From contig NZ_NDHW01000188.1 in assembly GCF_002251945.1 (NCBI RefSeq), positions 1-64,000 of the forward strand: a stretch of 64,000 nucleotides of DNA, in the 5' to 3' direction. A program made the position numbers and the translations under genes. The DNA is from Pseudanabaena sp. SR411. GTDB lineage: Bacteria; Cyanobacteriota; Cyanobacteriia; Pseudanabaenales; Pseudanabaenaceae. The notes below the pieces were generated by a model. It had not been told where the DNA came from. It ran no database searches and saw nothing but the letters and a program-made list of their open reading frames with translations. Shown one piece after another: positions 38,872 to 48,216 of the stretch. Each line of letters begins with the position of its first letter. The stretch's first letter is position 1.

Positions 38872-40128
38872 ATGACCAATATCGCAAAAGCCCCATTAGA
38901 AATAAATTCGTATAGGTTTTATCTAGGATTGGCGATCGCCTTAGTTTTGCATCTATTGTTAATCAGCTTCCCAATTGCCTTTTGGGTTGATATAAATTTA
39001 TTTAAGGCTTGGGCAATAGACTTAGTACAGCAAGGTTTCCTCAATTTTTATAATTTCTCAAACTGTGACTATCCCCCTGCTTATCTCTATGTACTATGGC
39101 TAATTGGTAAGATTTATCAACTTTTCGATCCTGTCTTTAGCAATGTTAATGGAGTGTTGCTAATGGCGATGATCAAGTTGCCTGCCGTATTTGCCAATAT
39201 TGGCTCAGCGTTTTTAATCGCAAAGATTTTAGAGCCTCACACCACGACTGATAAAGCCCATCGACTTGCGCTAATTTATGCCTTTAATCCATTGATGCTA
39301 TTTGTGTCGGCGGTTTGGGGACAGGTAGATAGTGTGATCGTTTTATTGATGCTATGGGCTTTTTACTTAATTCAGCAAAATTATCTGATCAGAGCAGGGT
39401 TACTAATTACCGTGATGGTGATTGTGAAACCACAAGGACTTTTTCTCGCACCATTCTTGCTGCTCTCTCAATGGTTTCGTCAGGCTTGGTGGAAATGGAT
39501 GGCGATCGCTATTGGTGGTTTAGCATTGATTTGGTCAATTGTCTTGCCTTTCTATGGACTTGAAAATGGTATCCTCACCCCATTCTTTGGTTTATATCAA
39601 CGATTGCAAGGTACAGCGAATTATTATGATTTCGCTTCGGTCAATGCTTTCAATATTTGGGGATGGGCAAATTGGCAGCACGATGCCACGACATTTTTGG
39701 GAATTAGCTATAAGGTAATTGGTTTAGCATTTTTGGGAATCCTTACAATGTGGTTGGGAATCTTTCTCTACCAGCAACGACACTTTGCGGCTCATTGCAT
39801 AGCTACAGCGACGATGTTGATTGGTTTTTTCATGTTGCCAACGCGAATGCATGAACGTTACATGTTGTACGGTTTGGCTTTTATAGCGATCGCGATCGCT
39901 ATAATTCCCACAATCAAGTGGATCTATTGGGGCTTTACTATCACAGGATCGGTAAATGTGGGCTATGTTTATCTGCGATATAACTATGAAGCCTTATTCA
40001 ATGCCATTCCAGAAGTATGGTTTCAAAGCGCGATCTATTTAATCAGCGCTGTAAATATCATCTTATTTGGAGTTCTGCTCTCCCATACGATTCGTTGGCA
40101 AACACCACAAGCATTATCTACTACCTAG
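38872..40128 (+). CDS. GT-C membrane glycosyltransferase (GT87/GT39-like)
   Basis: 418 residues from ATG 38872, preceded by GGA about 8 nt upstream; an upstream in-frame TTG at 38848 is less likely. About 9-10 transmembrane spans. The first large loop carries DINLFKAWAIDLV, and FSNCDYPPAYLYVLWLIG contains the DYPP motif common in polyprenyl-phosphate-sugar-dependent transferases. LFVSAVWGQVDS is another family mark. It would transfer a sugar from a lipid-linked donor on the periplasmic side. A gap of 11 bp to the following GT2, which could supply the lipid-linked sugar, suggests an operon. Confidence 0.8.
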   Translation: MTNIAKAPLEINSYRFYLGLAIALVLHLLLISFPIAFWVDINLFKAWAIDLVQQGFLNFYNFSNCDYPPAYLYVLWLIGKIYQLFDPVFSNVNGVLLMAMIKLPAVFANIGSAFLIAKILEPHTTTDKAHRLALIYAFNPLMLFVSAVWGQVDSVIVLLMLWAFYLIQQNYLIRAGLLITVMVIVKPQGLFLAPFLLLSQWFRQAWWKWMAIAIGGLALIWSIVLPFYGLENGILTPFFGLYQRLQGTANYYDFASVNAFNIWGWANWQHDATTFLGISYKVIGLAFLGILTMWLGIFLYQQRHFAAHCIATATMLIGFFMLPTRMHERYMLYGLAFIAIAIAIIPTIKWIYWGFTITGSVNVGYVYLRYNYEALFNAIPEVWFQSAIYLISAVNIILFGVLLSHTIRWQTPQALSTT

Positions 40129-40139
40129 CATTAGTATCC

Positions 40140-40892
40140 ATGAGCCATAAACCGATGAGCCATTCTCTATCTCTATCTGTGGTATTACCTGCTTACAATG
40201 AAGCGGAAAATATTGATCGGGTGATCGCCAACGCTGTTGATTACCTGAGCGATCGCCAGATTTGCTATGAAATTATTGTGGTCAATGATGGTTCCACTGA
40301 TGCAACTAAAGCGATCGTCACTGCATTAGCAGCCAAAAATTCACAGATTCGACTGATTAATCATCCCCACAATTTGGGTTATGGCTCAGCTTTGAGAACT
40401 GGCTTTGATCAGTCTGTACATGAATATATTTTCTTAACTGATGGAGATGGACAGTTTGATATTAGCGATCTCGATCAGTTTTTGCCATATATCTACAATT
40501 CCCAAGGACAGATATTATCTAAAATCGTGATTGGTTATCGAGCTAAGCGTGCCGATGTTTTTGTGCGATCGCTCAATGCTTGGCTGTATCATCAATTTAT
40601 TCAATTGGTATTGGGTATCAGAGCCAAAGATATTGATTGCGCCTTTAAACTATTTCCACGCAGCATTTACAAATCGATCAAACCGATTAAATCTGATGGA
40701 GCCTTATTTAGTGCTGAATTTCTCTTGAAATTACAACATTTACCGATTATCGAATTACCTGTGCAGCACTTCCCTCGGAAATTTGGCACAGCGACAGGCG
40801 CTAATATCAAAGTAATCTTAAAAATGTTTTGGGAATGTTGGCAATTAAAAAAAGAATGTCATATTCAAGACTCTAAACCCCAAATTGTTTAG
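40140..40892 (+). CDS. GT2 glycosyltransferase, dolichol-phosphate-mannose synthase-like
   Basis: 250 residues from the ATG at 40140; a second ATG at 40155 is equally possible. An in-frame ATG at 40017 lies inside the preceding gene and is rejected. The GT-A core is clear: VVLPAYNEAENIDRVI, VVNDGSTDAT and the LTDGDGQFD metal site. The C-terminus (FPRKFGTATGANIKVILKMF) lacks transmembrane spans. Enzymes of this type make polyprenyl-phosphate-hexose in the cytoplasm, the donor for GT-C proteins such as its neighbours. Its 3' end overlaps the convergent gene by 20 bp. Confidence 0.88.
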   Translation: MSHKPMSHSLSLSVVLPAYNEAENIDRVIANAVDYLSDRQICYEIIVVNDGSTDATKAIVTALAAKNSQIRLINHPHNLGYGSALRTGFDQSVHEYIFLTDGDGQFDISDLDQFLPYIYNSQGQILSKIVIGYRAKRADVFVRSLNAWLYHQFIQLVLGIRAKDIDCAFKLFPRSIYKSIKPIKSDGALFSAEFLLKLQHLPIIELPVQHFPRKFGTATGANIKVILKMFWECWQLKKECHIQDSKPQIV

Positions 40893-42084
40893 GATTTAGA
40901 ACCATAATTGTTCCGAAAATATTAAACCAAATAGAAAGAGCAATACAAAAAAGAGAAAGTGGGGATGTAGACTTGACTTTTGATTGAAGTAGAAGAAAAG
41001 CAACAAATGGGAAGAAATCCAAAAAGTAGCGATAGCCAAACTGTCGCCAACCTGTTGAAAAATGTGTAAATACAGGTATAGCAATTATAGCTATACATAA
41101 CCAAGCAAAATTGTGCCAAGAAGCAAAGTTGTACCAAGGTTTATCTTGATGTTTACTAACTAGAATATAAATAAATAAAGGGCTAATTGCTAAAATCCCG
41201 TTACCCACTTCATCAATCTTGAAAAAAGGAAACTGAGTTATAAGTTCTGGGAAAGCAAGAATTCCATGGTAAATGTTTGGGAAAATATAAACAAGATTAT
41301 GAAACCCGTGTTTTTGAATAGTTTCCTGAAAAAAAGCTGCATAGGCGTGATCATCATAGTTTAGTGAAAATGGATTACCAAAACGCACCCAATTCCACCA
41401 TAAGACAAACACCATAAATAGGGCAGCAGGAACAGATAAAGCAATCAGAGCGTTAAGTTTTCCTTTATAACGAGTCATCCAAGCTTTAATTATAAAAATC
41501 GGCAAGATTAGAGCTAAGTGAAATCGACTCATTGAGGCTAAGGCAAGAAAAGAAATTGCTAACACGTCCTGTTTAAGAGTTTCTGCATAATATAAAGTTA
41601 GCCAAGCTAATGAAAGAAAGATACAACTACTCAGTACAGCATTAAACCAAGATGTAGATATAACTGCACATGGTAAAAGCATCGTTCCTAGTGCTAAAAA
41701 GACAAACAATAGACTACGTTGCCAAATGTCTTTGTCTGCTGCAAATTTTTCTACATATATAAATTGAATAACAATCAGAAAAGCATAAAGAATGAGTGCA
41801 AAAATAGTTTCTGTAAATTTATCTCCAAAAAGATAAACAAATGGCGTGATTAAAAATCCATTTAATGGTGGCAATGCGAGAAAAAGTTTGTCATTAAATG
41901 GAATTAGATCATGCGTCCAAGTTACAGGAAGATCAACTCTTCCTTGCAAAAATGCCTCAGCTTGTGCATGAAACATTTGCATATATCTTGCATCCCATGT
42001 ACCACTTATGGAATAAGAAAAAATGATGGTAATCGCCATACATAAAGCAACTAAACCAAACCCATACCAAGATTTATAAACCAT
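40873..42084 (-). CDS. Polytopic membrane protein, probable GT-C type
   Basis: 403 residues with about 10 hydrophobic spans. The first loop after the N-terminal helix (SGTWDARYMQMFHAQAEAFL) contains an Asp in the place of the GT-C catalytic acidic residue, and LPPLNGFLITPFVYLFGDKF follows. This layout suggests a lipid-linked-sugar glycosyltransferase, but no specific family signature is certain. It is followed on the same strand by no gene; upstream lies the PMT-like gene 39 bp away, so the two are probably co-transcribed. Confidence 0.6.
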   Translation of the reverse strand: MVYKSWYGFGLVALCMAITIIFSYSISGTWDARYMQMFHAQAEAFLQGRVDLPVTWTHDLIPFNDKLFLALPPLNGFLITPFVYLFGDKFTETIFALILYAFLIVIQFIYVEKFAADKDIWQRSLLFVFLALGTMLLPCAVISTSWFNAVLSSCIFLSLAWLTLYYAETLKQDVLAISFLALASMSRFHLALILPIFIIKAWMTRYKGKLNALIALSVPAALFMVFVLWWNWVRFGNPFSLNYDDHAYAAFFQETIQKHGFHNLVYIFPNIYHGILAFPELITQFPFFKIDEVGNGILAISPLFIYILVSKHQDKPWYNFASWHNFAWLCIAIIAIPVFTHFSTGWRQFGYRYFLDFFPFVAFLLLQSKVKSTSPLSLFCIALSIWFNIFGTIMVLNPKQFGV

Positions 42085-42123
42085 TCGATTAAGAGACTAA
42101 TTAAGAATTATGTTTACTATTTT

Positions 42124-43578
42124 TTAAATCCAGTTAAACCCAGATATTTTTTCTGGCATAAACCAAATCCGATGATAAAAATCGTCAGGTAATATGGGCA
42201 ACCCTAACCAAATCGGCATAAAGAAAATCTGACTTAGGATCACTGTGGTAATAATTACATAGCCTAGATAACGCAGAATCCCTTTTTGATCAAGCATTTG
42301 GGAAACTAGCCATGCTAAAGCCATAAAGCTAAACACCGCAGCAGACATATAGTGATAGACGAATAGGCAACGCTTCACAATTAGCCAAGGTGCATAGTTG
42401 GCGAAATAGCCCAAAAGCAAGTAGTCATTAATGCCATTAGTAAATTTGCGAAATCGCGTCAAAAATTTAGCTAAGAGTGAAGTGATGGTTGTGAAAACGA
42501 TCGCTAAAGTCGAGAACCACCATAAAATCGGATTCCCCAGTCCTTGAATAACTGAAAAATATCCTTCGTTATTTTGGAAGTAGTAGCCAACAGGTCTCGC
42601 TAAGACAGCCCAAGAGATTGCCGATGAGCAGTATGGATGAGATGGATGATCAGGATCGATACTGGTCACAGTATCTGTGGAATGCCACCAGAGGATATGT
42701 TGATGGACAGCAATTAGTGATTTGATAAAACCATTAATTGATTCCCAGCCACTTCCTAGTACAGCCCCCCCAGAAGTTTGCATAAACAGCGGAAGCCACT
42801 GCACTAGATAAAATGCGATCGGCATGGCTACAAAACAAAGTAAATATTGCCACCAATGCAATTTGATAATTTCGGCAAGTATTCCTAAACGTTCCAGATT
42901 TTTTGGAAAGAATTTGGCGATCGCCCATACCAACATCACCAATAAAAACAGCAATAAACTAAATCCCAATCCATTCCATTTCACTGATGCAGTTGCACCA
43001 AGTAGCAGCCCTGCACAACAAAGTAAAAATGTGCGTAATTTCCCCTTATTCTCTAACCCCGCAATCAAAAATATTTGTGATGACACACCACAGGCAACCA
43101 AAAAAATATTAAGCAAACTTAAGCGAGATTCTACTAAAAACAAACCATCACTGCCGATAAATAAGCCCGCCAAGAGCGCAAAATTGCGTTTGTAAGTTAG
43201 ACGGTAAACCAGCCCAATCACTAGTAATGGCATGATCGATCCAAAACAAGCTTCAAGAAACCGATAGCCAATTTCATTATGTCCAAACAGCAAAATGCCG
43301 AGCATGATGAAATATTTACCTAATGGTGGATGTCCTTCCCAAGTTGGTTTACCTTCTAGATACTCATCAGCATATTGCCCAAACCAAATCTCATCAAAAA
43401 CGGGATAGGGAATTTTTCCTAATTGCCAAAAATGCAGAAACAAGGAAATTGCTAAGATCCCTAGACTACCCAATACTAAATACAAATCCCATCTAGGTTT
43501 TTGTGGATCAGGATTTTCTACGTTGTTCTGTAAGTACTGCATAATTTTCTGTAACATCTTAAACATAAGTAAAGGCAA
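42124..43578 (-). CDS. Protein O-mannosyltransferase-like GT39 enzyme
   Basis: 484 residues. The PMT family first-loop signature is present: YPVFDEIWFGQYADEYL with the Asp62-Glu63 pair, followed by EGHPPLGKYF (83-88 HPPLGK). About 10-11 transmembrane spans; the middle luminal region has SCAI-like loop WWHSTDTVTSIDPDHPSHP. PMT enzymes transfer a hexose from polyprenyl phosphate to Ser/Thr of exported proteins. A target in this window could be a secreted protein such as HpsA, which is Ser/Thr-rich; this is inference. The first ATG and one four codons later are both possible. Confidence 0.85.
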   Translation of the reverse strand: MPLLMFKMLQKIMQYLQNNVENPDPQKPRWDLYLVLGSLGILAISLFLHFWQLGKIPYPVFDEIWFGQYADEYLEGKPTWEGHPPLGKYFIMLGILLFGHNEIGYRFLEACFGSIMPLLVIGLVYRLTYKRNFALLAGLFIGSDGLFLVESRLSLLNIFLVACGVSSQIFLIAGLENKGKLRTFLLCCAGLLLGATASVKWNGLGFSLLLFLLVMLVWAIAKFFPKNLERLGILAEIIKLHWWQYLLCFVAMPIAFYLVQWLPLFMQTSGGAVLGSGWESINGFIKSLIAVHQHILWWHSTDTVTSIDPDHPSHPYCSSAISWAVLARPVGYYFQNNEGYFSVIQGLGNPILWWFSTLAIVFTTITSLLAKFLTRFRKFTNGINDYLLLGYFANYAPWLIVKRCLFVYHYMSAAVFSFMALAWLVSQMLDQKGILRYLGYVIITTVILSQIFFMPIWLGLPILPDDFYHRIWFMPEKISGFNWI

Positions 43579-43594
43579 CGCTTCTCGGCACTAC

Positions 43595-44221
43595 TTATGT
43601 TTTGTTGAATTTGTACCATGTACCCGCAACAACCAATACGGCTAGTCCTAAGCTACTAGCCAATAAAGGTAGCACATCATGACTAGAACTCATTTGCATC
43701 CCCGTACTACCTAAAAATACGAAAGGAGCAAGCCCCAAAGGAGTACCAAACAAAGTTCCGATTAAATAATCACGGTGCTTGATCGGACTCAAACCTGCGG
43801 CAAAACTGACAATACCATGGGGAACTAGTGGTAGTAGCCTTGCAGCAAATGAGTAAGCTATTCCTCCTGAGACAAGATTTTGGCTTACATTTGACCAGCG
43901 CTCATCGGTGGCAGCGAATTTTGAACCAAGCGATCGCGCTAAAATAAACCCAAGCAATGCTGAAAGAAAAGCCCCTAAAGATGTCAGTAATATTCCCTCA
44001 AATGCTCCATAAAGCAACCCACCCGCAATATTAAAAGCAGTCACAGGTAAAATAAGCAAAGATGCGATCGCATAGGCTACAACAAAAATAACCTCACCCC
44101 ACGCCCCCGACGATTGAACAACCTCCTGAATTTGATTTAACCAATCAATATGGGCATAAGTAACCCAAACACTGCCTAAAGTGAAAATACAGAGGAGGAT
44201 CACTAAAATTTTTTTATTCAT
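43595..44221 (-). CDS. TVP38/TMEM64-family (DedA-type) membrane protein
   Basis: 208 residues from the ATG at 44219-44221 (MNKKILVILL); an upstream TTG frame is rejected. Five to six hydrophobic spans and the VTT-domain core: LILPVTAFNIAGGLLYGAFEG, LGAFLSALLGFILARSLG and RLLPLVPHGIVSFAAGLSP, with the conserved Arg-Leu-x-Pro. The superfamily is linked to lipid (undecaprenyl-phosphate or phospholipid) scrambling or flipping. It is 16 bp upstream of the PMT-like gene on the same strand, which suits lipid-carrier recycling for glycosylation. Confidence 0.88.
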   Translation of the reverse strand: MNKKILVILLCIFTLGSVWVTYAHIDWLNQIQEVVQSSGAWGEVIFVVAYAIASLLILPVTAFNIAGGLLYGAFEGILLTSLGAFLSALLGFILARSLGSKFAATDERWSNVSQNLVSGGIAYSFAARLLPLVPHGIVSFAAGLSPIKHRDYLIGTLFGTPLGLAPFVFLGSTGMQMSSSHDVLPLLASSLGLAVLVVAGTWYKFNKT

Positions 44222-44293
44222 GACTATGTTTTTTTTTAACCAAGAGAAAATTGGATAAACTGAGGTGTTGCTTTTATAAAAAGTCAAGTAAAA

Positions 44294-46153
44294 ATGGAAT
44301 GTCCTTTATGTGATAGTACCCAATTTAAGGATTATGGTAAAACAGCTCGTGGTGATAAAAAGTACCAATGTGAGGTCTGCCATAATATTTTTATAGATGG
44401 TACAGCTAAAACTTTTTGTCTACCAGAAATTAATCTTCTAAAATTTAAAAAAAATCAAATATTTAAGACAACATATCAAACGAAAAAAATATTAATCATT
44501 GAAGTAATAGCAATTATTTTGCTCTGGTTAGTTAGCATTGTCTTTTCTATCTCTGTATTTAACCGTCCACTCAACATTGATGCTCATCATGAATGGCTAT
44601 CAGCTCATACTTTAGTTAGCCTTAGAGCCTTAGAGCAATGGGGGATTCATCATTTGTTAGGGGCTTCTGTTCTTATTCCTAAAAGTCTTGAATATATTCA
44701 AGCTGATATAACAACACTTAATAAAGATGATGGAATTTATCTTAGTTATCCTTCTCTATGGTTAGTTGTCCCCTATATCATTTTTAAGATTTCATCAATT
44801 CCAATCACTGTTGCAAATTTACAGATTTATAATTTAATATTTGAACGCTTACTCAACAGCATAGTTATCTACTTCTTGTGTCTAGAGATATTACGGCTTT
44901 TTGAAAAAATTGATTTTATAAATATTTGGTCGAGTAAGATTCTAGCATTTCTAGCAACATTCGCATGGATGTTTAATCCACCTGTTTTATATTGGTCACA
45001 AAACGTTTATTTTTGCGACCAAGCAGTTTTATTGCCAATCTATGCCTTGATTTTATTTGCACTAAAGCAACGGTTTCGATTTGAAAATTTAACTAGGAAT
45101 CAAAAATTAATTCTTTTTTTACTATCTCTATTTGCCGCAGGATTCGATTGGTATGGATGGGTCTTTTTGTTTTTATTAATGCTCTCAGTAGCGCTCCCAT
45201 TAGTTCGTAAAGATATATGGCTAGCATGGAGTTCTGTTCAACCAATTTTAGGCGCGATCGCCCTGATAACTGTTTGGTTTATATCCCAATTAATTTACTA
45301 TCAAGATGGCTGGAATCAAATTACATCAATCTTTTTAGAGAGGGTTGGCGCAAAGATGGAAGTTAACCTCAATCAAGATATATTTGTAATGACTTTTTAC
45401 TGGGTTAAATATCTTCCTACATATATGCAAGAAATGTGGGAGACAGGTAAACTTTCAATATTGACACTTTTCTTAGGGCTACTCATACTTTTATGCTGGC
45501 TATGGTGGCATAGCCAATATAAGTTAAGTCTACTATCAGTTTTTTTATTAATCTTTTTGGCTCCCTTTTTACAAATTGCTATATTAAGACAACATTCTAC
45601 TATTCACGATTTTTCTGCTTTTAAACTAGCTTTGCCAACCATATTTGCTATTTGGATTGTTGTGCCTGTATCTATTTTAATACTGCTACAGTATCTGCCA
45701 AAGTCTTTCTATTTATTGTCTTGGTTAGTACTCGGTCTTTTGATATATCTAAGTATTCTGATAAGTGGAGATATATCATCAGAATTTATTGAATTTGCGG
45801 GTGTGGGTAGAACATATCCTAGAGAAATTGGTGCGATCATCAGCAAGTATATTGCAGATAATGATCTACCAATCTCTGATTCTAAGTATATTTATGCAGG
45901 TTCAGTTCCTCCTCAGCCAACTTGGTATACTAACCGCTTCGTTTATACAACGTTAGAGCTTCCTAATTTACCTAAAAAACTAAATCTTCCAAGCTTAAAA
46001 CATTTAAATTTTGTTTATCTTATCTATGAAGATGAAAAACCTAATGATCAAATAAATGAAGCTTGCCAAAATTCATGGCAAGATATTCCTGAGACTATCA
46101 TGAGTAGAAGAGTACGCTTATGTCGTAGCGAAAAGCTGCAAAACCTATTGTAA
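44294..46153 (+). CDS. Zinc-ribbon fused to a GT-C-like membrane protein
   Basis: 619 residues. Residues 1-35 form a four-cysteine ribbon: Cys3 and Cys6 (MECPLCDS) and Cys26 and Cys29 (YQCEVCHN). This resembles the N-terminal zinc ribbon of IS1-type transposase proteins. After a linker, about 10 transmembrane spans begin at LIIEVIAIILLWLVSIVFSI. The first loop has LNIDAHHEWLSAHTLVS, with an acidic residue where GT-C enzymes have theirs. The C-terminal soluble end is short. The ribbon lies on the cytoplasmic side if the first span is standard. The ATG at 44294 is the only start that includes the ribbon. Function unknown. Confidence 0.7.
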   Translation: MECPLCDSTQFKDYGKTARGDKKYQCEVCHNIFIDGTAKTFCLPEINLLKFKKNQIFKTTYQTKKILIIEVIAIILLWLVSIVFSISVFNRPLNIDAHHEWLSAHTLVSLRALEQWGIHHLLGASVLIPKSLEYIQADITTLNKDDGIYLSYPSLWLVVPYIIFKISSIPITVANLQIYNLIFERLLNSIVIYFLCLEILRLFEKIDFINIWSSKILAFLATFAWMFNPPVLYWSQNVYFCDQAVLLPIYALILFALKQRFRFENLTRNQKLILFLLSLFAAGFDWYGWVFLFLLMLSVALPLVRKDIWLAWSSVQPILGAIALITVWFISQLIYYQDGWNQITSIFLERVGAKMEVNLNQDIFVMTFYWVKYLPTYMQEMWETGKLSILTLFLGLLILLCWLWWHSQYKLSLLSVFLLIFLAPFLQIAILRQHSTIHDFSAFKLALPTIFAIWIVVPVSILILLQYLPKSFYLLSWLVLGLLIYLSILISGDISSEFIEFAGVGRTYPREIGAIISKYIADNDLPISDSKYIYAGSVPPQPTWYTNRFVYTTLELPNLPKKLNLPSLKHLNFVYLIYEDEKPNDQINEACQNSWQDIPETIMSRRVRLCRSEKLQNLL

Positions 46154-46207
46154 ATTTTGGCAATATCACTCTGTGGATAATACCGCTAAAATTTATTTAG
46201 AATGCAC

Positions 46208-48109
46208 TTATTGATTTAATGAAAAGTCATTGACATTTTTATAGGTACTAAATGAATATAACTTATGACCAATAAAGCTTAGAAATACAATACAACCAGC
46301 ACTAATAATCCTCGCAGGAATTGGCTGCCATTTTAGTTCATTAACTAATAGCTGGATCATTCCTAAATTTGCTAATAGACTATTGAGAGCGATCGCCGTA
46401 AATACAAAATATTGAAGCAATCCATTTTGCCAGTAAACACCAAAGACATAGTTACGACTTAACCAGAAATTTGTAGTGAGTCCAAAGAAATAACTAATAC
46501 ATAAGGCGTATACATAGTAAATATCTAGTCGTTGTAAAACTACAAAGATGCTAACATCAACAATAGTAGCAATACCACCTGTCAGGAAATACCTGCTCAG
46601 TTGCTGCAAATTTTCTCGCCATTTTTTTTGGATTTGTGTTTGCATTTCTGGGGTTTTAGCTTTATTAGTTTGCTTGACTTCTAAATTCATTTCTTCTCCA
46701 TATTCTGTGTCTGAATTGACTGACCAGAGATCATGTTTGGATAGACCAATAATATTTTCTGCTGCCCAAATCCCCATCAATAAACTATGGTCTTGATTGT
46801 TATACTTAAATGATCCGTAGCGTCCAATTAGTTGCAGATTAGAGAATTGGGATAAATAGTTTTGAATTGTAGCGATCGCCTCTCGATAGTTACCTGTGTA
46901 AACTGGATAGGTACGCGGTAAGCGGATTACAAAAGCATCACTTATGGTTTGATTACCTAGTAATTTGATCTGACGTAGTTCAGCGATCGCAAGAGATATT
47001 AATTCATCCTCAGACTCTTGCCACATCGCTTCATTACTATTGCACCAATATTCACAGCATAAAGGCGTTTGCGAAATGGATGAGTTGGGTAACATATCTG
47101 GCGACCAATTCGCAAAGTTAGTAACTCTACCTAATCGTACTTTCGCATCATTAATATATAACCAATTATCAGGGAATAATGATTCACCATCAACAATTAA
47201 ATACACCAGAATTGTATTGCGAAACTGTAAAGATTTTGCAGCCGCCATTACTTCGGGTGGTGGTGCTGGCTGCATTTGCTGCACAAGCAGGTTGATGGGA
47301 ATTGATGAAATGACATGACTACAATCAGCTAAAGATTCTTTTCCTGTGTGGCGATCACGTAGGACAACATGGGTAATTTTTGAACCATCATGATGACAAC
47401 TGATGACTTCGGTATTGAGCAAAATTGATTGCTCTTGTTCATGGAGGCGATCGCAAATGCGATCGTATAGTTGCCCCGAACCTAATCGTGGAAATTGAAA
47501 TTGATCGATTAAAGACTTTACCTTACCGCTATTGCCAAAAATTGCGTTGCGGATCGCTTTGCTGAGAGATAATCCTTTAATGCGTTGAGCCGCCCATTCT
47601 GACTCAATTTCGGTACAAGGTATTCCCCAGAGTTTTTCGGTATAGCCTTCAAAAAAAATACTAAACAAGCGCTTACCAAATCTAGCTATGATCCATTCAG
47701 CAAAGTTTTGAGGATTAAGAGTAGGAAAAAGACGACTAATTAAGTAAGAGTAAAGAATATGGAATGTTTCTCTAATCCCTAAAGCAAATAAAACTTCCCT
47801 AGCGTGAATTGGGTAGCTAAAATATTTCCCCCCATAAAATATGCGTGTCAATCGTTTGACAGTAACTTGCTCACTTCCTAAAACCTCATTCCATAAACGG
47901 ATCACAGGTGAAAGTTTAGTAAAAAAACGATGGGGCCCGTAGTCGAGAATAAACCCACGAAAATGAAAGCTTTTTGCCAATCCGCCAACTTGGGATTCTC
48001 GCTCTACAACTGTAATTATTTTGCTGTGCTTAGATAGGGTGTAAGCAGCAGCAAGTCCTGCGGGACCAGCACCAAGAATAACGCTATGTATTTGTGGGTT
48101 TACGGTCAT
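46208..48109 (-). CDS. FAD-dependent oxidoreductase (UGM-like) fused to a GtrA domain
   Basis: 633 residues. The N-terminal Rossmann motif GAGPAGLAAAY (13-23), VERESQVGGLAKSF and DYGPHRFF place it with protoporphyrinogen-oxidase/UDP-galactopyranose-mutase-like flavoproteins. LGSGQLYDRICDRL and the closing GRYGSFKYNNQDHSLLMG are family landmarks. From about residue 505 a GtrA-type four-helix membrane domain follows (RYFLTGGIATIVDVSIFVVL). GtrA proteins are proposed to flip polyprenyl-phosphate sugars. A single chain therefore joins sugar modification with lipid-sugar transport, fitting the glycosylation genes around it. Confidence 0.85.
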   Translation of the reverse strand: MTVNPQIHSVILGAGPAGLAAAYTLSKHSKIITVVERESQVGGLAKSFHFRGFILDYGPHRFFTKLSPVIRLWNEVLGSEQVTVKRLTRIFYGGKYFSYPIHAREVLFALGIRETFHILYSYLISRLFPTLNPQNFAEWIIARFGKRLFSIFFEGYTEKLWGIPCTEIESEWAAQRIKGLSLSKAIRNAIFGNSGKVKSLIDQFQFPRLGSGQLYDRICDRLHEQEQSILLNTEVISCHHDGSKITHVVLRDRHTGKESLADCSHVISSIPINLLVQQMQPAPPPEVMAAAKSLQFRNTILVYLIVDGESLFPDNWLYINDAKVRLGRVTNFANWSPDMLPNSSISQTPLCCEYWCNSNEAMWQESEDELISLAIAELRQIKLLGNQTISDAFVIRLPRTYPVYTGNYREAIATIQNYLSQFSNLQLIGRYGSFKYNNQDHSLLMGIWAAENIIGLSKHDLWSVNSDTEYGEEMNLEVKQTNKAKTPEMQTQIQKKWRENLQQLSRYFLTGGIATIVDVSIFVVLQRLDIYYVYALCISYFFGLTTNFWLSRNYVFGVYWQNGLLQYFVFTAIALNSLLANLGMIQLLVNELKWQPIPARIISAGCIVFLSFIGHKLYSFSTYKNVNDFSLNQ

Positions 48110-48216
48110 AGTTCTGTTAATGTTTATGCGATGTTACCCAATTGTCCTAGAAAAATAGAAAGCACCTGTCTAGAAGTTTTGCATAACCAATTTTGAAATT
48201 GAACCATTTTCTAAAT

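Noticed and set aside
40017-40139. Extended N-terminus for the GT2 gene from an ATG at 40017
   Set aside because: That stretch lies within the preceding GT-C gene in another frame and does not look like GT2 sequence; the GT-A fold begins after 40155.
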